From: Fluviicola sp.
GTDB lineage: Bacteria; Bacteroidota; Bacteroidia; Flavobacteriales_D; Crocinitomicaceae
Direction: 5' to 3'
Assembly (NCBI RefSeq): GCF_030151805.1
Contig: NZ_JASLCN010000494.1
Location: forward strand, 1 to 8,671
Length of the DNA: 8,671 bases
Shown here: positions 1 through 5,549 of the stretch, piece by piece
Numbering within the stretch: the stretch's first letter is position 1
Layout: the number at the start of each line of letters is the position of its first letter
Translations under genes and position numbers: made by a program
Notes under the pieces: generated by a model
What the model was told of the DNA's origin: nothing
The model's input: only the letters and a program-made list of their open reading frames with translations
Database searches by the model: none

Positions 1-287
1 ATGGTTTCAAGACCTTCTTTTCCCGTAAAAAAGGAATAAAATGACGTAATGAAATCCCCCACTTCACCAAACCAGATGGTCATTTCTTTATCTCCGCTCA
101 GAATAAATGAGCGAACCAATCCTTCTTTTACAATTCCGACGGAATCTACGACAGATCCTCTTGTGTAAATTTTTTCATTCTTACTGAAACGACAAATCTC
201 TGATATTTTAGCGAGTTCCATAGAAAGCTCGTCACTTAAAGTCAAATAACCCTTAAATGCTTCTTTAACGAACTCAGGATCTGTCAT
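1..287 (-). CDS. Crp/Fnr family transcriptional regulator, N-terminal part (cut by left window edge)
   Basis: An open frame on the minus strand starts with ATG at 287-285 and runs 95 codons to the window edge without a stop. The translation begins MTDPEFVKEAFKGYLTLSDE and contains a 'VGIVKEGLVRSFIL' stretch (about residues 52-65) followed by 'GDKEMTIWFGEVGDFITSFY' (about 67-86) and 'GLETI'. This order of a gated beta-strand, a Gly-Leu-x-Arg turn, 'gkE-x-T-x-W-F' and 'G(d/e)F-x-x-S-F-x-S-F' is what I know from the cyclic-nucleotide-binding-like sensor domain of Bacteroidota Crp/Fnr regulators. The DNA-binding helix-turn-helix would lie off the window, so the family call rests on the sensor half only. 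No Fnr-type N-terminal Cys cluster is seen (a single Cys near residue 35), so an iron-sulfur oxygen sensor is unlikely. The ligand and targets are unknown. It is divergently oriented to the adhesin gene at 570, with 282 bp between them. Confidence 0.85.
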   Translation of the reverse strand, partial: MTDPEFVKEAFKGYLTLSDELSMELAKISEICRFSKNEKIYTRGSVVDSVGIVKEGLVRSFILSGDKEMTIWFGEVGDFITSFYSFFTGKEGLET

Positions 288-346
288 GTTTCAAGTTTAG
301 ACAAGTAAGTAAAAATAAACAGTGTACGAAAATATAGCTGATGATG

Positions 347-378
347 CATTTTATTCGCTGTAGCGGAAGAATAAAATG
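347..378. repeat. Inverted repeat (hairpin), perfect 10-bp arms
   Basis: The arms CATTTTATTC (347-356) and GAATAAAATG (369-378) are exact reverse complements around a 12-base centre, GCTGTAGCGGAA, which itself has a GCT/AGC mini-inversion. Allowing G346 to bulge, AT/AT pairs extend the stem by two. It lies 60 bp upstream of the Crp/Fnr-family start and 191 bp upstream of the adhesin start. It could be a binding site for a dimeric regulator, a 5'-UTR hairpin of the minus-strand gene, or a leftover terminator-like structure. The sequence alone does not decide between these. Confidence 0.6.
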
Positions 379-523
379 ATATCGAAATTGTTTCCGTTTA
401 TCACCGAATATACGATTTTGAGACCTAAATAAAGCTTCAAATTCCAATATTTTTTGACCTACATCAAATAAGCTTTCGGCATTCCTTGTTTTTCACGATA
501 GCATAAAAAAAATACGGTAGCTT

Positions 524-533
524 AACAGCTGTT
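524..533. promoter_or_regulatory. Perfect 10-bp palindrome AACAGCTGTT upstream of the adhesin operon
   Basis: AACAGCTGTT equals its own reverse complement and lies 36 bp before the ATG at 570, where a promoter or operator would be expected. A 10-bp palindrome can arise by chance in a few hundred bases, so an operator role is only a suggestion. Confidence 0.25.
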
Positions 534-537
534 TATC

Positions 538-555
538 ACTTTGATACAGCAAAGT
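538..555. repeat. Short inverted repeat ACTTTG-N6-CAAAGT in the presumed leader of the first adhesin gene
   Basis: ACTTTG (538-543) and CAAAGT (550-555) are exact reverse complements with a six-base spacer, ending 14 bp before the ATG. In RNA it would form a weak AU-rich hairpin just before the start codon. The left arm overlaps the best -7-like match, so it could equally be an operator half-site pair. Function is unproven. Confidence 0.3.
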
Positions 556-569
556 AAAGAACCTATGCT

Positions 570-2948
570 ATGAAAGAACTTATGCGGATAAAGCCGGGAA
601 TGCGGAAGTATTTTTCCGGTGCTTTAACATTGATTTTCATCTCATTTTCGAATCAATTAAGATCTCAGACGCTTTGCAATCCTCCGATTCCTGTCAATGC
701 CGGAGCAGATGTCACTATTCCCTGCGGAGGAAGCGCAACCATCGGGGAAACGCCTACAACTCCAAATCCAGGCCCGATGGCTCCGGGCTGCACAACGCCA
801 GGTCAGCTGACTCAAGGAGGCGGAGTTTACATCAACAATGTCTCAACAAGCGGAGGAATGAACGGAAACAATATCTCCAATTTGAATACCTTGATCGGAG
901 GAATTGACCCGATGGGACCGAATGCCTGGCAAAGCGTCTGGTACAGTAATTACACGGCTCAAATTGTAGAATCCACTCCCGGAGGCACCTTTTATTTAAC
1001 CGTTTCCGGACCGTCTCTTTACAACAATGCTCCGTATTCCTTCAGAATCTGGATTGACTGGAATAACGACGGAACCTTTGATAATGTTCCGGGAAGTGAA
1101 TTAGTACATACCACTTCCATGACGAATTCCAATCCGGTTTCTTTCAGCACAATTCCGATCACCGTTCCGGCAGGTCAGCAAACCGGAATCTTCAGAATGA
1201 GAATCCGCGCCAAAGACAATGCTCCTTTTGTTCCTTCCGACAATGCCTGCACGTATGGAAATCCCCAGGGAATTATTGCACCTTATGCCGGATATACCGG
1301 AACTCAGACGGGAATGTATTGGTTCGCTTCTGAAATCGAAGATTATGGCGTAAAAATATCCGGATCAGGTTCTGGATCCGGCGGAAATTATACCTACTCA
1401 TGGACTCCCACTACGAATCTAAGCAATCCGAATATTCCCAATCCAACGGCAAATCCGCCAACAACTACCGTTTACACTGTAACAGTGACGGACACTGTAA
1501 ACAATTGCATCACAACAGATCAAGTCACCGTAACGGTCAATACCACAACACCCACATTTACGAATCCGGGACCACTTTGCCAGGGAACAGTTTTTACCTT
1601 ACCAGCAAGTTCGAATGAAGGAATTTCCGGAACGTGGTCGCCGGCTGTCAATAACAATACAACAACAACTTACACCTTCACCCCCAACGGAGGACAATGC
1701 GCCGCAACCATTCAGATGACTGTTGTCATTAACAATGGAACAGTACCGGTATTCAACAATCCCGGGCCAATCTGCGCAGGAACCGCATATACCTTACCTA
1801 CAACTTCGAATAACGGCATTACCGGAACCTGGTCACCGGCTATTGACAATACACAATCCACAACGTATACTTTCACACCCGATAATCCGGGATGTACTTC
1901 TTCCATGACAATGACTGTTTTGGTCAACAACCAGGTGATTCCTGCATTTACCAATCCGGGGCCGCTTTGTTCCGGAGTTACTTTTAATTTACCTGCAACT
2001 TCAAACAACGGAATAACGGGATCCTGGACTCCGGCAGTCAACAACACACAAACAACCATTTACACATTTACACCTGATACTGCAGCTTGTGTCACTTCGA
2101 CAAATATGACTGTTGTCATTAATCCGGGGTTTGAACTCACGTTATCCGGAGACGGTGCTATTTGCCAGGGCGAAGAAATGCCGGTTGTCATGATCAAAGC
2201 CATCGGAGGTGCAGCGCCTTATACGTTTACATACAGTTTAAACAACGAATCCCCGCTTACAGTAATGTCCGGCCAAAACACGTCCGTTATCGACTTTGCA
2301 AATTATCCCGGATTCAATGCGAATACTCCCGGATGCTACGACATCACAATCAGCGGAAGCACTGCGGGCGGCTGTTCAAGCGGAAACACGACCTTTCCGG
2401 ACTACCTGTGCGTGTACCCGAAACCAACGGCATCTTTTTCGGTCAGTTCAGGAAACAACGGGCTCTATTCGATGACAAATACGAGTACCGGAGCGACCAA
2501 TTATGAATGGAATTTCGGAGATCATTCCATGGAAGAATACACGCAAAATACATCGCATCAATTCCCGAATGAAAGTTCTTCGAATTACACCATTGTGCTC
2601 ATCGCAACCAATGATGCGGGATGCAGCGATACAACTCACAAAGTCATAACGATTGAAGAAGAACTTGTTTTTTATGTTCCGAACACATTCACCCCGGACG
2701 GAGACGAACACAACAATAATTTCAAACCTGTTATGACTTCCGGTTACGATCCTTTTAACTATCAAATGGAAATCTACAACAGGTGGGGCGAATGCATTTT
2801 CATTTCCAAAAATGCCGATGTGGGCTGGGATGGAACATACAACGACAAAATAGCCCAGGATGGTACTTACACCTGGAAAATCACTTTAAAACTCAAGCGA
2901 AATGATGATAAAGAGGCTTACGTCGGGCATTTGAACATCATCCGATAA
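570..2948 (+). CDS. Secreted modular surface protein with GEVED, Ig-like and PKD domains and a T9SS type B sorting domain
   Basis: This 792-residue protein has a Sec signal in its first 33 or so residues (basic MRKY then a hydrophobic LTLIFISF core, ending near RSQ). ATG at 570 is the first start; Met11 (600) would give a more typical signal peptide and is a credible alternative. Domains in order: the opening of a PKD-like module at 42-60 (VNAGADVTI...SATIG); a GEVED domain at about 80-263 (WIDWNNDGTF at 161-170, SEIEDYGVKI at 254-263); a Ser-Gly linker at 264-272; the rest of the PKD-like module at 273-324; three 65-residue Ig-like units at 328-522; another Ig-like module at 523-615; PKD at 616-697 (YEWNFGD at 645-651); and a CHU_C/type B T9SS sorting domain at 698-792 (VPNTFTPDGDEHNN, YNRWGE, WDGTY, VGHLNIIR). 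The expected route is Sec to the periplasm, then T9SS to the surface or medium. No catalytic motif is seen, so adhesion or matrix function is inference. It is probably co-transcribed with the next gene, 54 bp downstream. Confidence 0.93.
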   Translation: MKELMRIKPGMRKYFSGALTLIFISFSNQLRSQTLCNPPIPVNAGADVTIPCGGSATIGETPTTPNPGPMAPGCTTPGQLTQGGGVYINNVSTSGGMNGNNISNLNTLIGGIDPMGPNAWQSVWYSNYTAQIVESTPGGTFYLTVSGPSLYNNAPYSFRIWIDWNNDGTFDNVPGSELVHTTSMTNSNPVSFSTIPITVPAGQQTGIFRMRIRAKDNAPFVPSDNACTYGNPQGIIAPYAGYTGTQTGMYWFASEIEDYGVKISGSGSGSGGNYTYSWTPTTNLSNPNIPNPTANPPTTTVYTVTVTDTVNNCITTDQVTVTVNTTTPTFTNPGPLCQGTVFTLPASSNEGISGTWSPAVNNNTTTTYTFTPNGGQCAATIQMTVVINNGTVPVFNNPGPICAGTAYTLPTTSNNGITGTWSPAIDNTQSTTYTFTPDNPGCTSSMTMTVLVNNQVIPAFTNPGPLCSGVTFNLPATSNNGITGSWTPAVNNTQTTIYTFTPDTAACVTSTNMTVVINPGFELTLSGDGAICQGEEMPVVMIKAIGGAAPYTFTYSLNNESPLTVMSGQNTSVIDFANYPGFNANTPGCYDITISGSTAGGCSSGNTTFPDYLCVYPKPTASFSVSSGNNGLYSMTNTSTGATNYEWNFGDHSMEEYTQNTSHQFPNESSSNYTIVLIATNDAGCSDTTHKVITIEEELVFYVPNTFTPDGDEHNNNFKPVMTSGYDPFNYQMEIYNRWGECIFISKNADVGWDGTYNDKIAQDGTYTWKITLKLKRNDDKEAYVGHLNIIR
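1551..2135 (+). repeat. Three tandem 65-residue (195-bp) Ig-like units in the first adhesin
   Basis: Units cover residues 328-392, 393-457 and 458-522 of the protein. Each begins P-x-F-x-N-P-G-P-x-C-x-G, continues with a T-L-P/N-L-P strand, N(E/N)GI(S/T)G(T/S)W(S/T)PA, then TYTFTP, and ends in a V-strand. The Cys pairs 337/377, 402/442 and 467/507 are each 40 apart, so each unit has its own likely disulfide. The same unit occurs three times in the downstream gene. Confidence 0.9.
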
Positions 2949-3002
2949 TCAACATGTTAACTCTCTGGTATAAACACTTCTAAAACAACTAAAAACCAAC
3001 AC

Positions 3003-5438
3003 ATGAAAATTGCTCCTGCTTTCATTCTTCGTACGCTTTTTCTGATCGTTCTTTTCAGCACCTGCATGAACGAATCATTGTTTTCACAACCTGCCGGAAT
3101 GCCGCCTTGCGCTCCAAGCACTGCTCCGGGAGAAAGTGCCTGTCTGGCAACTCCGATTTGTAATCTCAACGGATATTGTGGCCGTACGCTTTCCTCCTAT
3201 ACGGTCGATGCATGGCCTGCTTTGCAAAGCGCTATTATAACTTGCAGTACCAATGGCTGGGATCAGCTGGATATCAATAACGACAGTTATTTAAAGTTTG
3301 TTGCAGGATCAACCAGCATTTCGTTCGACGTATATGTGTATGATTGTATCAAACCTGTAACTACCAAAGCCATTCAGCTGGCTGTTTTTTCAGCAGCTAA
3401 TTGTGGCAGCGGCCCGGTCGATGTGAAATATTGCAACAAGCAGATGAATCAGCAAAGTACCCCGCACAATGTGACCATCAATAACCTCATTCCCGGAGAA
3501 ACGTATTACATTCTGATTGATGGTTATTCCAGCCAGAATTGTGCTTATTCTTTCGTGGCAACTTCAGGAGTCAGCACGGGGCTATCTGTCAATCTCAGTG
3601 AAACAACCATCTGTGCGGGTGAAAGTATCGACGCAACGGTCAGTGGCGGTTCCGGCACTTACGCCTGGTCCGGAGATAACGGTCTTGGAGCTACTTCAGG
3701 CTCTTCCATTACGATTACTCCTCCGGCAATTCCCGGAACGTATAATTACCATGTAGAATCTTCGGGATCAACTTCCGGCGGTACGCTTTTTTGTCCCACC
3801 TCAAGCGAATACGACTTTTCAATCACCGTATCCAACGGAAGTACTCCTACTTTCAATCCACCCGGAACAGTTTGTTCAGGTCAAAGCTTTACGCTTCCAA
3901 CAACATCATTGGAGGGAATCAGCGGAACCTGGTCGCCCGCTGTAAACAACTCACAAACGACTACTTATACATTCATTCCCGCATCAGGATCATGTGCTAA
4001 TACAGCTACTATGACGGTTGCGGTAAACAATCAGCTTACGCCAAACTTCAACAATCCGGGGCCATTGTGTCCGGGTGAAAACTTTACGCTTCCAACTACT
4101 TCACTGGAAGGAATCAACGGAACCTGGTCACCGGCCATCAACAACTCTCAAACGACGACATATACCTTCACTCCGGCATCCGGGCAATGTACCAATACAA
4201 CAACCATGACAGTTGCGATAGGAAACCAAATTACACCAGGCTTTAACAATCCCGGTCCGTTGTGTTCCGGTCAAAGTTTTATGCTTCCCACTACTTCACT
4301 GGAAGGAATCAACGGAACCTGGTCGCCGGCCGTCAACAACTCACAAACGACTACTTATACCTTCACTCCGGCATCTGGTTCAGGATTATGTGCAGCCACT
4401 TCCGCAACAATGGAAATCGTGATCAATCCCGTACCTGTCGCAACTGCGCAAGGACAAAATATCTGTACCGGAGACGCCACGAATATCAGTTTAAATGCGA
4501 ACATCCCCGGCACAACATTCTCCTGGACTGCTGCTGCTTCAAGTGTCTCCGGAGCCAGTAACGGATCAGGTAATGTGATCAACCAGGTCCTAACTTCAGG
4601 TAGCGGTGGAAATGTAGTATACACCATCATTCCCACTGCAGGAACTTGCGCGGGAAATCCGATCAATATCACTGTGAATGTCAATGCAACATTGCCCATC
4701 AGCATTCTGCCCGGAAACAGCAGTATTTGTCCGGGACAATTCGTTTCATTGACCGCATCGGGCGCGATTTCTTATACCTGGTTCCCGTCAGGTGGTTTAA
4801 ATACTACAAGCGGCTCAACGATTACTGCTTCTCCGGCAACGACAACCACTTATACCGTGACCGGGGTTTCATCTTCCGGTTGCTCTGGGACAGAAACTGT
4901 CATCGTAACTGTTTTACCGGAACCCCTTGCAGATTTTATTCCTTCAGTGACCGCAGGCGAAGCTCCATTGGAAGTTGTTTTCCAAAATACATCCGTAAAT
5001 GCAAACAGTTATATCTGGGATTTTGGAAACGGCCAGTCAAGTACCTCATCCAATCCAACCGTTTCTACAATCTATCATGATGCCGGAACTTATCCGGTTA
5101 TTCTGACAGCAAGTAACGGATTGTGTACGGATTCCATCCGGATTACGATTCTTGTTACAGCAGCAGCTGATTTCCTGATCCACGTTCCGAATGTTTTTAC
5201 CCCGAACGGCGATCATGTCAATGACGTTTTTTATATCGGAACTACGAATGCAAAAACAGTATTCGTTGAAATCTTCAATCGTTGGGGAAACAGCATGACT
5301 AAACTGGAAAAACCAACGGATACCTGGGATGGAGATAATGCTCCGGGAGGAGTTTATTACTACAACTACAAAATCACCGATCATTCCGATAAAATCTATG
5401 AAGGACAAGGTTTCTTTCACCTGGAACGGGGGAAATGA
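3003..5438 (+). CDS. Secreted modular surface protein with Ig-like/PKD repeats and a T9SS type B sorting domain
   Basis: This 811-residue protein has a signal peptide of about 29 residues (MKIAP, hydrophobic FILRTLFLIVLF, ending SLFSQ). Residues 30-190 form a Cys-containing N-terminal domain with LNGYCG, DSYLKFVAGSTS and ETYYILIDGYSSQNCAYSF. This pattern recurs at the N-termini of Bacteroidota modular proteins and looks like a PPC-type beta-sandwich. Then follow an Ig-like module (191-279), three 65-residue Ig-like units (281-about 477), a PKD-like module (478-560), an Ig-like module (561-640), PKD (641-719, YIWDFGNG at 670-677) and a CHU_C/type B T9SS sorting domain (723-811: HVPNVFTPNGDHVND, FNRWGN, TWDGD, GGVYYYNYK). 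ATG at 3003 fits the signal peptide and no better start lies upstream. The 54-bp gap after the previous gene shows no terminator, so an operon is likely. The sorting domain is of a different subtype from the other two proteins here. Adhesive or extracellular-matrix function is inference; no enzyme domain is visible. Confidence 0.93.
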   Translation: MKIAPAFILRTLFLIVLFSTCMNESLFSQPAGMPPCAPSTAPGESACLATPICNLNGYCGRTLSSYTVDAWPALQSAIITCSTNGWDQLDINNDSYLKFVAGSTSISFDVYVYDCIKPVTTKAIQLAVFSAANCGSGPVDVKYCNKQMNQQSTPHNVTINNLIPGETYYILIDGYSSQNCAYSFVATSGVSTGLSVNLSETTICAGESIDATVSGGSGTYAWSGDNGLGATSGSSITITPPAIPGTYNYHVESSGSTSGGTLFCPTSSEYDFSITVSNGSTPTFNPPGTVCSGQSFTLPTTSLEGISGTWSPAVNNSQTTTYTFIPASGSCANTATMTVAVNNQLTPNFNNPGPLCPGENFTLPTTSLEGINGTWSPAINNSQTTTYTFTPASGQCTNTTTMTVAIGNQITPGFNNPGPLCSGQSFMLPTTSLEGINGTWSPAVNNSQTTTYTFTPASGSGLCAATSATMEIVINPVPVATAQGQNICTGDATNISLNANIPGTTFSWTAAASSVSGASNGSGNVINQVLTSGSGGNVVYTIIPTAGTCAGNPINITVNVNATLPISILPGNSSICPGQFVSLTASGAISYTWFPSGGLNTTSGSTITASPATTTTYTVTGVSSSGCSGTETVIVTVLPEPLADFIPSVTAGEAPLEVVFQNTSVNANSYIWDFGNGQSSTSSNPTVSTIYHDAGTYPVILTASNGLCTDSIRITILVTAAADFLIHVPNVFTPNGDHVNDVFYIGTTNAKTVFVEIFNRWGNSMTKLEKPTDTWDGDNAPGGVYYYNYKITDHSDKIYEGQGFFHLERGK
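3843..4433 (+). repeat. Three tandem 65-67-residue Ig-like units with high DNA identity
   Basis: Units start at residues 281, 346 and 411 (DNA 3843, 4038 and 4233), each beginning T-P-x-F-N and carrying LPTTSLEGI(S/N)GTWSPA(V/I)NNSQTTTYTF. First-Cys spacing is exactly 65 (C291, C356, C421), with second Cys at 331, 396 and 463. Units 2 and 3 share a 35-base identical run (4095-4129 and 4290-4324), whereas units 1 and 3 share a 26-base identical run over the NNSQTTTY codons. That DNA identity is much higher than among the units of the upstream gene, implying recent duplication or gene conversion. Confidence 0.9.
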
Positions 5439-5488
5439 TTTTCAAGAACTTTCAATAATGCTTTAATACCTGCTGCTACACAATTCAA

Positions 5489-5522
5489 AAGAAGGTCGAC
5501 TCATACATGAATCGACCTTCTT
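5489..5522. terminator. Bidirectional hairpin terminator between convergent genes
   Basis: The arms AAGAAGGTCGA (5489-5499) and TCGACCTTCTT (5512-5522) are perfect 11-bp reverse complements. Across one C/A mismatch the stem continues with TCA/TGA around a four-base TACA loop. It sits 51 bp after the plus-strand stop at 5438 and 28 bp from the minus-strand stop at 5550, the expected place for a shared terminator. Read on the minus strand the stem is followed by TTTT. On the plus strand the T-run is poor (TTCTTACT), so it may terminate minus-strand transcription more efficiently. Confidence 0.8.
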
Positions 5523-5549
5523 ACTAACCAGGTTTCAGTTGTGGTATAT

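Larger units (their letters stand above)
288..569. promoter_or_regulatory. Divergent intergenic region with presumed promoters for both flanking genes
   Basis: This 282-bp AT-rich stretch separates two divergent starts (287 minus, 570 plus), so it must carry both promoters unless one gene is read from further away. I saw no coding frame of note. I found no clean Bacteroidota promoter pair (TTG about 20 bp before TAnnTTTG). The nearest -7-like match for the plus gene is TCACTTTG at 536-543, with one mismatch and no convincing -33 partner. An A-tract at 505-512 precedes the plus-strand gene. A hairpin (347-378), a 10-bp palindrome (524-533) and a small inverted repeat (538-555) are listed separately. 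The promoter assignment is positional inference. Confidence 0.45.

Noticed and set aside
1712..2765. Open frames on the minus strand opposite the first adhesin gene (1712-2059, 2448-2765)
   Set aside because: They lie wholly inside a gene with clear domains. The repeated Thr/Asn/Val codons rarely give stops when read backwards, and the translations resemble no family I know.
2949..3002. Possible terminator between the two plus-strand adhesin genes
   Set aside because: Only the short palindrome AACATGTT is present, with no stem plus T-run, so I treat the genes as co-transcribed.
570..5438. Lipoprotein signal on either plus-strand protein
   Set aside because: Cysteines near the N-termini (C36 of the first, C21 of the second) are not in a proper L-x-x-C lipobox after the hydrophobic core; ordinary signal peptides ending in SQ fit better.
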